Positions 26,457 to 41,195 are shown, counted from the first letter of the stretch. The stretch is DNA of 64,000 bases from Aphis gossypii (GCF_020184175.1 NC_065531.1:41437213-41501212), one strand, 5' to 3'. Notes: generated by a model not told the origin, from the letters alone. Numbers and translations are program-made.

Positions 26457-28670
26457 CTGCATACTAGTTGCATCACAAAAATATCTAGGAAAAAAAGCTA
26501 CTCCGAATTGGCCCGAGTTTTTTCGCTTTATATCCAAGTTGCAGTCCTATTAATTTTTATCTATATCCTAATATGAATTTCGTTCTCGGTTCGATAATAA
26601 CCACAGTCAACAGTTATAATATAGGTTTATAACATTATATCAAAATAATTTTCTATCTTAACTGATAATTTGTTGACTGTTTAACAATGACAGTACATAG
26701 TATAATAATAATATAATAATACCAGTGTCATAATAATATAATATTAATTAAAAATATCTTATACATTATATCTACATGACAATATAACATTTTGAATAAA
26801 ATCAAAATATTATTTGTAATTTAAAACTATAAGATAAATTAACATACGTTAGTAAATCTGTACAAAAATAGGAAGAAAAGTGAAGTTTAGAATATACAAT
26901 TGTATAGTTCAAAAATACATAAGTAATATAATTTGAGCCGAAATTCGTATGTACCCCCAAAACATATGGTGTAATTCGGAAGAAAATTTTACCGCGAGAT
27001 ACAACTAGTTGCTACCCTAAAAATGTATATGTTGTCGTTCAAAAAAATAAAAGCTTAAAAATTTATAATGATAAAAAAAATATTTATAAAACGTTAATAT
27101 ATTTTGAAATAATGAGTGTTGTTCGATAAAAGAATTATCTTGTATAACAAGGGTGCTTATGAGTACATTTGATCTACACTTCATATGATGCACATACCCT
27201 TTGGGACTTGACCCCTCATCGCACGCTCCCATAACCACACAGATTTATAAATAATTCTCAACAAGGTTTATGTTTCAATACAGTCTTATACTCTTATTAG
27301 TTATTACACTCTAGCCATTATATTTTTTATTGACAAAAGTATAAATGTTTATAAATAAACACACACACACACATACCAATCATAGACTATATTATATATT
27401 TCGGTAAGTAAATTTATCCAAGTATTCACATTTATATATAGACGGCCAATAGGTGATCCTATAATATAGTAATATCAATTAAATACTTTCGCGAGGATTT
27501 CGGCTTTCGATCTATTGATCGGATAATGTAAATAGATTAGAGAAACGGGCACTGATTTGAGATTTCTAAGTTGATTAGTGATCACTGTCGAAAATCATGT
27601 CCTCCACGCCACTTTGATTTTCGCCCACATAGAATAATATATTATATTATGAGATGGCATGCGTAAGTCTATTTCACACACATCGTATAATAGTATTTTT
27701 AATTGTTTATATTTAAATTATATGTACCTACACTTACATAATATTATACATTTTCCATGTTCTCTTCGCGCAGACGCGATAGTATATACCGAATATTTGT
27801 AACGTGCGTGATCTCGCATTTAGGAATGCGACAATGTGGGTCTCCGCCGTCCCGCACCTACATCGTATTATATATTTCGGCTGGAATGTCCCGGAGTCTG
27901 TGAATTTTTTTTTGTTTGTTTTATGTAACCGTGAATTTATGATTTTCATGTTTTTTTATTATGTATATATATATACGTCGGCGACATCCAAGCCGTACAA
28001 CTGTTAATCCTCGGTTTGCGGATCACACATCCGATATATATGTATACATATAATATGTACGAATAATAATAATATGTATATTATGTATACACAATCGTAC
28101 ACTCTTCTTCGAATAAATTTTCTTTGTACACGTATAACACGTAAACACCAAAACGCGTTGTATTATAGTTGTATATATTATACTCGAATCGGTACCAGTC
28201 CTTTTAATAAATCTACAGACAAATAAAAAATAAACCTTAGACTATGAAATATTACAATTATATTATGTATTATACTTAATAATATTAAACCGTCCCCACA
28301 GTATTGGTGAATTTTAAAACCCCTTACAAGAAACCATTAATTTTGTACTTAAAATTTGATAAATCGTTTGACTTTCTTTTTTTTGTTTAGTACCTACTCT
28401 CATAAATTTTTTTTTCGACGATAACAACATAACGCGAAAATATAGTCCTAAGTATACATTTTGTAACTAGATTTTCGTTTTAAAAGTGTATAATTTTTTA
28501 TAATATGTTAGAAGTGTTAGAGTTTAACCACTAAAATTCTTCTTTGATTCGATAACTTTTGTAACTTATAAGTCTCTTTTTAAATAGTGTATATTTACGT
28601 AAATTAATATATTATAATATAATTATATATTAATGTATCTATAAACTCGTACATATTATATTGGGTGTAT
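26457..28670. other. Intergenic, nothing supported
   Basis: AT-rich DNA with an AC microsatellite near 27359-27372. Short frames near 27.0-27.2 and 27.7-28.0 kb have no domain features, and those at 27.7-28.0 overlap on opposite strands. They are not called. Confidence 0.5.
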
Positions 28671-29510
28671 GTAATTTGTGCCAAAATTAACCCCCCAAAA
28701 ATATATATATGTATTATGTAATTTGCGCCACTTTTTAAGGTTGTAGTTTACGGCATATAAAACTAAATAAAATAGCAATATGTAATTACGCTATATTGTA
28801 CCTACAAACATTTTGATTTATGCTATTATTCACCTTATTCAAATTGTAATTTGAGACACTATAAAATAACTAAAAAATGATTTTTTTTACAGATTAACAT
28901 ATTGTATTATTAATTATTAATCAATCAAGTTCATTTAATAGTTACATTTCAGAAAAATTACTAAAAATTATTCTAAAGAATACTAAAAAAGTAAACAAAA
29001 AAAAAAAAACATAAAAATCAGTCAAATTATAATAATTGTAAATAAATGTAAATAAGACAATAAGTATATTATGTACTTAATGTATATTTCCCAATAAATT
29101 GTTTATCGTGTTTATGTTTTATATTCCTAAAACAACATATCTATAATACTTTTATAATAACTAGCTTACTCACCTTTTTTACACTTGTAACTTTAAGACG
29201 AAACTAGTCTTTTTCCATCAATTTTATTCTGTCTGTAGTCTTCATATATTTTTTTTTTAGATTAGATTAATCTTGATTAAGCATATTATCGTACAGCGAT
29301 AATAGTAAATTTATCAACTGGTAAATTCCAACAATTGAAGTAAATAATGTGGCACAGATATTACATAATATTCCATTTTGTTTCATTTTGTCATGGCGTA
29401 AATTACCAAAATTAATTTTTAGGTGTGGCGTAAAATACACGTCACATCCTTTGGCACAAATTACGTATATGTACTAAAATGTACCTATAGTGGTGGCGCA
29501 AATTATATAA
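28671..29510. mobile_element. Element with repeated GTAATTTGYGCCA motifs in inverted orientation
   Basis: Two forward copies at the left (GTAATTTGTGCCAAA at 28671; GTAATTTGCGCCAC at 28718) face several reverse-complement copies at the right (TGGCGTAAATTACC near 29395, GTGGCGTAAAATAC near 29424, TTTGGCACAAATTAC near 29451, GGTGGCGCAAATTA near 29492). The 15-base pair at 28671 and 29451 is an exact inverted match. The ~650 bp core is AT-rich and non-coding. Multiple subterminal repeats flanking a non-coding core fit a non-autonomous DNA transposon; superfamily unknown. Confidence 0.6.
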
Positions 29511-29928
29511 ATGCCATACACATGTTTTAGGTCAATTTTTATGGTGTTTCAGAATATTAAATAAATAATTTAGTTAAATGTTCATACTATTCATATTATA
29601 TCATTTTACATTATAATACTATTTTTTTTCCAAAAAATATAGTCTAATGACTTATTAAGTAGTTACTTTAAACTTATATACCTATATTAAATAATTGTAA
29701 CAAAAAAATTTAATAAAAAATGTAGTACCATGTATTAAATGTTAACTAATAAATAATAGTTTATAAGTATTATTAGTAGTATATTTATATAATATTATAA
29801 AATAATATCTTAAAACCTTATTATAGCTATGTAAGTTGCATAAAATACTAAATATTTATTATTTAATAATAGGTGTAGTAAAATATGTCAATTAAAAAAA
29901 TATTTTTAAAAAAAATATTGGTATATAA

Positions 29929-30157
29929 TAGGGGTGGTCAACTTGAACGTATTCGCGAGTCACTTGAACAAATACAATTATGCCAAGAGCCAAAATGTTA
30001 ATAAATACATTTTATATACTTTGATAAATTCTAATAAACGCTTACCAAAAAATTGAAATTTATAACAATAGTAAGTAAATTTTGATTTGATAAATAAGAC
30101 CGAGCAACATCTGACTATGACAAGATTGCTCGCTAGCCGCAATGTGGCCATCCCCGG
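29929..30157. mobile_element. hAT-like non-autonomous element (degenerate)
   Basis: The left end reads TAGGGGTGGTCAACTTGAAC and the right end, reverse-complemented, reads CCGGGGATGGCCACATTGCG. These resemble hAT termini of the form CAGGGGTGGCCA. Length is about 229 bp with no coding sequence. Flanks are AT-rich (GTATATAA and TATTATAA), so the target duplication is at best eroded. Confidence 0.5.
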
Positions 30158-33100
30158 TATTATAATATATTCGGTATTGGCGAATTGCGACCCAATCCTT
30201 GAATAACGTATAAATTACGGTCTTTCAATAATGTATATACAATCACATCACAATATAAATTTAGTAAATTAATTATTAATATTATGTATTTTCTTATATT
30301 GTTCGGTCGTTTCTATAATATAATGTTAACAAATATAATATATATATTCGAATATAAAGAATATTCTTCTGTCATTTTTTTTTTAACTTACTAATGTTTT
30401 TGCAAAAACTTAAGAATCAATGGTTTAACTGAATCAAAATTCTCTATTTCTTTTAACTCGATATTTGTCATCTATTCTTTATAATAAGAGTTTCTTTTTC
30501 ACACATTTTCTTAAAAAAATCTATCTTATTTTTATCATATTATAAAAAGATATAACTGTCCATATGTATCAAACAGTTGATTTATCGTGTATCGCTATAC
30601 ATGTATAGCCAACATCGCATCTGCTAGGTACATAGCCACATAGGTTCATAGGTAATGATAATTATTCGAACCGCGACTTACCTACAGCTAAAATATTGTC
30701 GGGCCAAAACTAACCCACAGTTAAAACCTTATCAGGCAGGAATTTACTGGTCTCTCCAATATCGTAAACGACACGTCAAGCCGCAACTCACTCACACCCA
30801 ATATATTATATTATATTATTGTGAAATAAAATAAACATAAGTCTAAAACGGAATTTTTCTTGATCTTTTGCCATTTCAATTTATTTGCCCATATCATCAA
30901 ACTATAAATAGGTATTAGGTATATTATACCACTTATTATAGTAAAATGTAAGTTTTCCCTATGGTTACTTGGTTGTATGACCATTATATCCTGTTATAAG
31001 ATATAAATCATTATTTGAAACTGAATTAAAATAAACAATGTTTTCAAATTATAATTGATTATAGGTACATAAAAACAGGCCCAGAGCCACAGGGAACAAA
31101 ATCAACGCAGTAAAATACGACTAATAGTATTATATATTATTTTAGATACCTATTTTTTCAATTTTTTGTTTCCTTATAAATTAATAAAATAATTTTCAAA
31201 TAATATTAATCATTATATTGTATCATACGCGCGTCTTTTACACAACGTATGCCATGTATAATTTTGTAAATTATAATTATGTGTATGTGCACATTTTTTA
31301 TATTGTTCTTTTTAAAATGTTAAGTCTGCTCTCTAAAACGTTAGGTCTGTTTGGTCTTAATGCCAGAAAAAACCTGATTTCAAAATATTAGATTATATTG
31401 AAAAAAAAAAATGATTTATTTAACCGGTATAATGTTTAACATAAACATAGTTATTAGATAATATAATTGTCGTTAGTTTATTCGCCTATGTTCTGCTGTG
31501 TATACTCGTATTATAATATTATTTATTATGTAGCGTAATCAACAACTCAAAACAAACAAACAAAAATGATAAATTCCTCTGCCTGCATGACGGTACGAAC
31601 GTTTCAATTATATTATCCCGAAACCGCCTCGACGCGTGGTAAATTTATGCACGAACTATATGAAAAAAATACAAATAATAAGTAATAACACATAATAACA
31701 TAATATTAATATGTAAGCATAGACATCTCGAAGTCATATTTCATACGGCAATATGATAACTATTGGCAGAATTTACATATACGGGTACTCGCATCATCAG
31801 TAAACACATAAGGTACCTTACATCACGAACCAAAAAAAAAAAAAACAATTATTAAATTAATCGTAAGTCGTAACCGTCGTACGTAGATACTTCATTTTAA
31901 AACCGTTTTTACACGTTTAAAAATGTACGATATTTCAACATTTGCTACAAATTACAAAAACGAACGACGCATTGATAAAACTACGTATTATTCCAATTAG
32001 GTATTTTATTTTTGAAGAAGAAAAAAGTTGTAAATCATTTATCATCGGACAAACATTCGCTTCAATTAATACACTTCCTTATCCCATTAACCCTTCTTTT
32101 ATATTATATTCTTTGCTATTATATTTTATTATATTATATTTTTTTGCGACAAACGTGAATTCACCGGATGAAAATATATAGCATACAAAAGAAGCTAATA
32201 TAATAATATAATATGCTAACAATCACTATAATATAATACAAGGTACCTACTACCTACCAGCTACCTATTATATCGGGTTTTTTTTCCATCTATGTGTATT
32301 GCTAAACTGCGGCGCCAATTCTAATTTGATGGTCTTTCGCAGAAATACGGTTTGAGACGTGTGATGAACGATTCCAGATTATTCTAATAGAAAACGCACC
32401 CCTTTTTTTATGTACAATCGAAAACCTGAATACAATAACAGTTAATATAATTTTATCTTCCTGTGCGATGTGTGGCGGCGCTATTAAGGTATATATGTGT
32501 AGCTACAAACCAGATACAATCGAAAACTAAAATATAAAAATTGATGTCTAGTGATATTAAATGAGGCGATAATAATATTCTATTATATTATAATAATAGT
32601 CGGTGCGACTGTGCGAGAGTGCTCTTCCAGGAAACGTGCCTGCATTGAATACCACCCCTGCAGCACTGGCCAGAGGTCACTAACTGCGCACCGTCACACA
32701 TCACTATGTGAAAATCGTTTTGACAAAAATTTGTTTTAATCCTTTACTTGTATTATATTATTATTGTTGTATTCCAGTACTCGGTATTCGTATAAGTCCG
32801 TAAGATTGAATATTAATATTTATCTACATAAATAATATTAATAAAATAAATAAATATATATCATACATGTTATATTTAATTATATTAATAATATAAATTA
32901 TAATGAATAGACTCGCAATTCCAATAGCTGTATCTTGATAGTGGATTTTAAGGTTCATAAAAGTTTAATATATGATATTAATATGCTCTTCAAAATCTAT
33001 AAAATATATTCCTTTAAAATTCCATTAAAAATTGGTAAGTAGTAAATTAATAAACATAAGGTTTTTTTTTTTTGATTGAGTTATATTATTTAGGGATGTA

Positions 33101-33700
33101 AGTCAAGTATATTATACAAATATACAATGTATTTCTTATTCTTTAATACATTAGTCTCTAACCTACTTTCTGTATAATGCGTATGATTCTTGGGTTAAAC
33201 AGCTTGAATTTGATTTATACATTACGTCTATATTAATAAGCAAAATTTGGTAGAACGACGACATGAAAAAGAAACTAGGTATTCTCTAAACTTTAAAATT
33301 TATAAAACAAAATTTTTTACGACTTCTGTAATCAAAAAATCATCGAAATTGTTTATACTCGTTAAGCTGGTATTCGGAATAAAGAATTTGAAATAACAAT
33401 GTGGTAAAAAATCTGTCTGACATAGTGACATGTCTAATGAAAATTAATAAGTATATGCTTAATCATTTATTTAAAAATTCAAACAGGGATGATGCATACG
33501 TATTAATCGTTTATTAAGTTCTATCTATAATCGCAGGTATATAAAAAACCAAAATCAAAACAGACGTTGTTATATTGATGGGACGTGGATTTAAGAACGA
33601 AAAGGACTTCGCGATTGTATGAATAAAATTCAGTGGACAAAGTACATGTTTTCTTCAGTAATTCCTTTGCGACATTTAAACGTGCATGCACTACACTGTT
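30158..33700. other. Intergenic, nothing firmly supported
   Basis: Mostly AT-rich. GC is slightly higher at about 30660-30800, 32290-32400 and 32600-32720. The last gives a Cys- and Arg-containing peptide in one frame (ECSSRKRACIEYHP), but no start, acceptor or homologous family could be recognised. Confidence 0.5.
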
Positions 33701-34640
33701 CAGCTGATGTTTTGGTGTAGTGCGATACAGTGCACCGAGGACTTATGACTTTACGAGTCCCGATTGTCGTTTCACTGCACGGCTACGGAAGATCTGCTGC
33801 ACTCACGGTGGCGCGCGTGATGCTGCTGCGTCGATGTACGACCGGACAAACAGATACCCATGTGTACAGAAAAATAAAAAAAAACAAATACCTCTGGAGG
33901 CGACAAACGTCGATGATAACAATCGCGTCCGCGTCTGCAGGACGTCTCATATATACATGTATACGGCCCCCGGTACTTATATAATTGCAATTTTTTTCCT
34001 CTTTTCCACCGACGACGACCGACGCGTAAACGACTCCGTCTACGTACACCGCAGGTAAATATGCGTATATATATATGTATATACAATACGATGTCCGGGG
34101 TAACGGACCCGAGTACACGCGGGAATTTCAAATATTTCTTCTCCTCGCTGCGGCCGCAGCACACGCGCGCGTATACGGTAAGTTATTGCGATCATTTTTC
34201 TCTCCTTCTCGCCTCGTGTCCATACCGTCCATATTATCGTCTATCTCGATCTCCTCCTCGCGATCTCGTATTATATACACCCTTTCCTCGCCCATGCCAC
34301 CACCACCACCACCCCCGCGGACCATCGCACGACCGCGCAAAGACGGTATCGCGTTTTTATTTATACTGTATATATGATACATAATGTGTGTGTATATATA
34401 TATATAATATGCATATAGTTTTCGTTGCAGCAGCACTTGTGCAAATCACCCGTTAATAACGATTGCTAAAAATAGACGCCGGTCAGCTGCAGTGAGGACG
34501 CGCGCGGAACGTGCAGCAGCCGAAGGAGAAAAATCGCGTGATAAATCCGAATTCTTTTAAACGAGGAAAATAATAATATTCTCCTATAGCAGTGCTGAGC
34601 ACACGGCGGCGCGGGGGTAAATCGAGACGATTATAATCCT
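33700..34640. promoter_or_regulatory. CpG-rich island with plus-strand splice-donor-like sites
   Basis: GC rises strongly. Overlapping open frames of about 75-130 codons occur in most frames and on both strands, so none is a credible protein. On the plus strand, CAG|GTAAAT occurs at 34055 and G|GTAAGTT at 34178, both good donor sequences. The island could be a promoter with an untranslated first exon, either of a long non-coding RNA or of a gene whose coding exons lie outside the window or in a distant segment. Poly-CAC/CCA tracts near 34297-34315 add low complexity. Confidence 0.35.
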
Positions 34641-37600
34641 GTACGTTCCCGCTCATGCATAAACCATAAATCTATAAATTATAATACGTACACTTCTATT
34701 TATACGTACGTTGCCCCAGCCCCGACAAAATTTTAACTTTTAAAAACCTTTTTTCGGTTTAAAAGAATTTCGAGAGTGCTCGTACAAATTCATATAAATA
34801 ACATACTAATAATATTTGAATAAAAAAATTGTGCAGACATTTTTATTTTTAGGAGTGCTAGAAAAATGTTTCTACTCTATCCCTAAGTTAATTTTCAAAT
34901 TCCTTTAAAAATAAAATTATAAAAATTTATAAAAATTCCATACTAAATATATTTGGGTGAAAAAAAATTGAAAAAATTCTAATGATTAAGTAGTCCCCCT
35001 CTCGTACTGGGGAAACGCTTGTCTTATGCGTGTCACCGTGGAAACATTTACAAATCGATCGGTTTTTCCCCTGCAGAAGATCATTAATATTATCATAGTG
35101 CAATATACCTATATAACCAAAAGACAAACAATATTTATTTATTTGCACATTTTAAAGTTTAAATATAATATACAACATACAAATATTATAATATGGCCTC
35201 TCAAAATCGTTGAAAAAATGTTCCTATGTCATTTATTATTATCGTATGTATAATATTATACTCGTATTTACGCACTCGGCAACGACAAAAATCGCGACTC
35301 ACCGCCATCGGTGTGTTGTGCTTATATCGTATTATCGTCGTGATATAATACACGTCAATGTAGGCTGAAAAATAATTTCTGCGACGAAATGCAAGTAATA
35401 GATCATGGAATTATGTTTGGCGGACATCGCAGGATGACTACTCGACTACCCAATTTACCTACACGTCATTATTTATAATGTATAATAATAATATGGCGAT
35501 GTACCGTATAATACGAATCTCGCGCGACGTAGGGAACGTGACCGACGCGTATTTCGATATAATATAGGTATACCGTTCAAGTGCGCTTATATGTAAGGCG
35601 TATTATTACAATATTATTCACGATAATAATTTGTTATGTATGTAAATATATGCGTAAATATGCGCGTACCTATACGATGTACCGGTACGGTATGTGTGTG
35701 TATATATGGAAACCGACTAACCGCGTCGAATCTCGCCTGTTCAAAAAACGTCGACTTCCGTGACACGTCTATTGTCTCATTTATGTACGATAATAATAAT
35801 ATATTGACATATAATATTATATTATATAGGTAAAAGTAAATGGACAGCGTACATTCGAATTTTCGTTCGTTTCTTTCGCATGTGCGAAATTATAGATTAT
35901 AATATTGGTTTTGTAAAATCATGTTTCGAGTTTATCGCGATCGATTTGATATACTATATTTTTGGTATACATACAAGATAGGTAGGTAGGTACTGAAAAA
36001 CGTAGTAATTTGTATACAATGTCACAGGCATATTTAAAGTCAGGTAAATAACAAAAATGGAACATTTTATATTATTTTAAAAATTGTATTATATTTTCTA
36101 TCATTATTATTATTACTATTTTATATAAAACAAAAAATTATTGATATGTAAAATACGTAGGACGTAGGCATATGAAATATTTTTAATTTCGTGTCTTTTG
36201 TTACCTACTATTGTTTTAAAATTTTAATTATAATATAGGTAATTAGTAATTACTAATAAGGAGTGATAGTATACATGAAAAAAATAAATAAAAAGGTTAT
36301 AGTATAATTACAAATTTTTGTTAGTTTTTAGTTATTACTTGTTGTTACATTATATTACTGTTTGCTCTAGAACATTTAACATTTTTTTTTAAACAAAAAC
36401 ACCGACTGGTTTGCGCTTTTCTACTTCACAGTGATATTTAAAAAAACCTCAACCGTTTAAATTCAATAATTTTGCTACAGCTTTTTTGTGTCATGAACAC
36501 AAATATATCTTTTCGTATTATATACTGTGCTATCTTTTTAACCATTATTTGCAACTAGTTTAAGTTCTTCTATGGAACACCAATTTTTTATTATATCAAT
36601 TTCCGTGCCAACTTGATAAACACCGGTCCGAATGTCTATCACAAACCCATTTATATTATATTATATTAATAGTTTTTTTTTTTTTTTTAAATATAAAATA
36701 ACAATGAATAATTAGGTGAAAGAAAATACTTACAGTTAAATTGCTACAGCTAATGTGAGCTTATTTAATACTGCCCAGTAGTCTCCATTAGTCCAATTTA
36801 ATATAATAGGTACGTAGAAAAAATGTCATGTATTACATTTGTATTGTTAATACACAATAACAATACCTAACGGATATGTGTTTATTGTCAATTATCCCTG
36901 TGCACCGGCGTCCGACCACCAGGAGACCGGGACATGGGACGTCTTGATAAGTGATTGATTGCAGTGGCAACTACAGGTAAACAAAATACTAAATTATGTT
37001 TAAATATAATATATTTATAATATTGAACTGTTTAAAAAATATTTTTGAATATTGAAGAAAATGGGTGAGTAAGTGTAATTTAGTAATATTTATTAAATGA
37101 GTATGATAAAAATTCAGAGCCCATAACGATATTAGTTATGCTCTAGTAAATTTTTTGAAATTAATTTATTTTTCGTTAGTGGTGGGTCTTGGGTGGATTA
37201 TGCAGTGGACATTATTGTACATTCAAAAATCGTTAAAATCTGAAATAAGCCTCAACGTTCTGCAACCTAAACAGGCTAAACATAATAGCTAATATACTAG
37301 AATAAACTATAGAATAAGAATATAGAATATTAATTACATGTAATATGTAGTACATGTAAGTACATATCATAAATTCATAAATACTACGAGGATTACCGTT
37401 ATTGTAGTATAACCTACTACAAAATATATGTATATTATGTACTTACGTGTTTATAATATTATTATAAAATTTTGTATTTCACCGAAAGTATAATACATTT
37501 ATTTTATACCAGTGCGCTTGACTAATTTTAGTAATGTTATGCCTACACAGATTTGTTTTTAACTCGGCTATGAATATTAATTATTAATTATTTGTAATTT

Positions 37601-37684
37601 ATACTTATCACTTATGAGTATAATAATATATGTTAAATATAAGGTAGATACTTAATTTCAAAATATTAAAAATGTACAATTTTT
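34641..37684. other. Intergenic, nothing firmly supported
   Basis: Contains a modest GC rise at about 35250-35900 and a short GC-rich segment at about 36895-36975 with CCGGCGTCCGACC. No exon with both splice sites and a credible frame could be assembled. Confidence 0.5.
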
Positions 37685-39480
37685 AAAAATCCGAGCAGAG
37701 CGGTTTCAAAATAATGAGTTTTTTTTTATACCTGAAGATTTTATGATAGATAAAAATGCTCTGACGTGTAATACCAGGTAGCTGAAGGAAATTCCTACAG
37801 TAAGAAATCGTATCTAATTTGAATTTTGGATGTGGGTAGCCCGAAATGGTGAAGTATAGAAATTTCTTTATATTTTTCAAAATTATCGATAAAAGCAAGA
37901 ATATTAACGGAGTACCAGTTTTTGGCAAAACCAATTTTTTTTGTTGAAAAACAAATAACCTAATTCCTAAGTAACTAACTAAAAATTCTCATCAAATATT
38001 TATTTTCATTCTGTCTGAGCTATTTATAGACATAGTAGGTACATACAAACTAAACATTTAAACGTAAAATAATGATTTAATTTTAAACGACTATTTTTTG
38101 TTTTGTGTGTAAATTATAACTTGTCGAAATAATGCTTCAATTTAAAACTTCAGGGGTGTTTTCCGATTGCAAAGTGAATATTTTTGGTGCATTATAAAGA
38201 TCAAAAGTAAGAATTTCCCAACAGTTTTAAAAAATATTGGGAAAAACTAAAAAAAAGTGACGGAAAACGAGAATTTTTACGCACAACAAGTTTTCGACAA
38301 AATTAATTTTTTTTATATAATTGTAACTAAAAAACGATCACTGTAATTACTTGAAATTGTCACCAAATGTTTATATTAGTGTTATCTATTCACAGTTAGA
38401 TTTTCAAAATATTATCTTAATATTTGAGCTATTATAGACAACTGAAATTTTCGATTTTTATTAGTATTTTTTTTTAATATTAAAAAAGTACCTATTATTT
38501 ATATCCAAGATTAAAAAGATTCAATACAAAGTTTTCCATAATTTTTTCTTTAAAAAACTGTACAGTAAATTTGAAGTGTCATTATAGGAATTCGAATTTT
38601 AAAAGTGTCAGAATTTTAAATTTTTTCATAATCGCGTAATGAAAACAGTTTATCCTCAACGATTTTCAATTTATGTTATTATTTAAAAAGTATAAGTCGA
38701 TACTTATCAAGTAGATACTTGAAAATTTTACCAGTTATTTAGATTGACATTTTCTTTACATAGTTTAATTTTCAAAATTCAAAAAGTCTATAAGCATTTG
38801 AAGTATTTCTTTTTGTTTAGTTTTTTTTTTATAAATGTCGATAAAAAATTTTTGGGCCAAGTCAAAATACTTGAAAATTGAATAGAAAGTTCCTCATTAT
38901 TTACCCGTTAGTCTTATAGTGATTCAAACCTTATAAGAATACATATAAGCACATTTTTTTTTTATCAGCGTTTGAAGTTAAACTATTGACGAAATTCGTC
39001 AAAATCATGAATATTTGCAAATTATTTTGTAGTTAAAATGTTATAAAAAAATTGTGTAAATTAGCTAAGAGTTGAAAATTGAATACACGATTTTCTATAA
39101 ATTTGGCTTACAATTATTATAAAAGAGTTGAGTGTTGGCCAATTAAAAAAAAATGTTATCTAATATCTTATGTTTAAAGTTTTAAGAAATCCAAAATTCA
39201 CGCGTAACTAAAAATAAACGATTTACTACCAAATAATTTTAGATTTTTGTCATAATTAAACATTATTATTCATAGAAACATGTACCTAACATACACAAGT
39301 TCTTTGAATCGGCATTAATTGCTGAACATTTAGGTAATTTTGGCTATTTAGGTTATTAAAACATAACCACCCAATTCAAAATAAATATCCTATAGGCAAA
39401 TCATCTTCGTTCAGAATCGTTCTTTTGAATTTAGGATTTCAAATGTTGACAAAATTCGTCGAAATCGTAAATTATGATAG
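37685..39480. repeat. Dispersed AT-rich repeat with internal diverged duplications
   Basis: Several blocks recur in degenerate form. One resembles AAATTCTCATCAAATATTTA (near 37983) and AAATTGTCACCAAATGTTTA (near 38353). Another is GACGAAATTCGTCAAAATCA (near 38988) and GACAAAATTCGTCGAAATCG (near 39448). The phrase ATCATCTTCGTTCAGAATCG (39401-39420) is one I associate with repeated aphid DNA. No coding capacity survives, so this is best read as an old, decayed interspersed repeat. Confidence 0.45.
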
Positions 39481-41195
39481 GTATTTTAATTATAGCTGAC
39501 TGTCTGTCACTGATCAGAATTTTTTTTAATCGTATTCGTATACAATGCAATAAAGTTTATCATTAAATTAAAAATTTATACTATTACAATAACTATATTA
39601 CCGAGTTTTTATCTTTTTGTAAATTTTAATAGTACAAAAAGTGTTTGCTTCATTTATGAAATTCGTATTGGTAATCTGGGGAAACAAAATTTTATTTTCC
39701 TAGTTTCTCCGCTCTAAAAATTATAATTTAACACACTCGAGTAATTATGTTTTTGATCAAATTAATTGCTACATTGTCGTAATAAAAAAAATATTTAAAT
39801 ATTAATAAATTACTCGTAAATAAATAAAATTAATCTAGCTTACAATTTTGTAACATTAATGTTATACTATTTTAAGTATTTTTGATTTTATATAATTGAA
39901 TAATATATCATTGATTATAATATGATGTACCACATATACTATATTATGTAGGTAGTAAATTGTTAAGTACATCATAAAACGTATGAACACACCTATGTAA
40001 TATGATTTTATTTATTATGTACATAATTTCGTAAATAAATTAGATTACATTTAATCATTTATAATTTACAATATTCAAAAATTCAAAATCGTTTACCATC
40101 CCGTTACTGTTAATTATCTGTCTATCAACTTTTTCGTAGTTTATTCTTACAGTTTCACTTATGATCAATATTTAACCCTGAATTTTAATATAATTATTAA
40201 GTAGTTATTCTAACTTAAAATATTTAAATTTTTATTCGTAAACGAATAAACATAAATACATAATTATTTAAAAAAAAAAAAAATGAAACATTTCAAATTT
40301 TTCTTGAAAACAAATACGTTAACAATGTTTGACTACTGACAGAAGGGTGCCATCCCACTGTAAGAGGGTCGAGAAACTACTTTCGCATTTCATTCTTCTA
40401 AAAATCATATCAAATCCTCGACTACGATGTTGGCGGTATTTGTTTCATTTCAAGTCAGCCGTGCCTTGCTACAGAGTGCAGTTTATGATTTTGCATTAAA
40501 AGTGTGCACAAAAACTTTAAAGAAGGGAGAGGTCTTCCCTCTCTACCCTCCTCGTTTGTCGGGCGCCCTTGAGTACCTTATAATAACACTTTCGTGGCCG
40601 TCTTACAGTAGGTATATGATATATTAATAACACGCGGAGGAATGTGCTCATTGCTCATAATAACATATTTATTATACATATACCTATACTGTATATTATA
40701 TAATATAAAAAATACCTATACCTATATTTATATATAATATGAACATTATTATTATAAAAGCATCAGTCTAAATATAATATATGCTATAAAATAAATACAC
40801 GAGCGAATTATTTTAATTATTAATTCTGAGATGCAAAATTATTACTACTCGTTATATCTCTTTGTTTTTATGTCGGGTGTAATAATAATTTGTCGTTCTC
40901 AGAGTTTGAATTTGTATAAATCTCTAATCCTTTTAGGTACCTACCTACATATCATTATGTAGAAGGTTAGGGTATTAGCGAGAAGATTTCTCTGTTTCTC
41001 ATTCTCACGCGGTCGTTTTTCTGCACACTCGATGTTCCGATCGGGTCGACGTTAAAATATTATTTTTTAAATTAAAACCGGTTTAGTTATTTATATTTTA
41101 TTTATCGTATAAATTACGTTGTTGTTTCTTTTTTTCAATAAAAAAAAACACACACACAACAAATTTAACAACAATAATTGTTTAATCGCACACCA
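39481..41195. other. Intergenic; one GC-richer patch near 40.33-40.62 kb
   Basis: A 66-codon plus-strand frame with a real ATG (40427) sits in the GC-richer patch, with no domain or splice support. A second patch begins near 40980. These may belong to one decayed element or to untranslated exons; neither can be shown. Confidence 0.4.

Noticed and set aside
33720..34436. Open frames of 75-130 codons in most of the six frames
   Set aside because: Simultaneous openness in many frames reflects high GC and few stop codons, and peptides are low complexity (poly-Pro, poly-Gly, Tyr-rich).
36895..36985. Possible 12-base microexon (GCAG, then TGGCAACTACAG, then GTAAAC)
   Set aside because: There is no gene around it to splice into, and such patterns arise by chance.
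40427..40627. 66-codon plus-strand frame with ATG in a GC-richer patch
   Set aside because: No domain, signal peptide or splice partners; composition alone can explain it.
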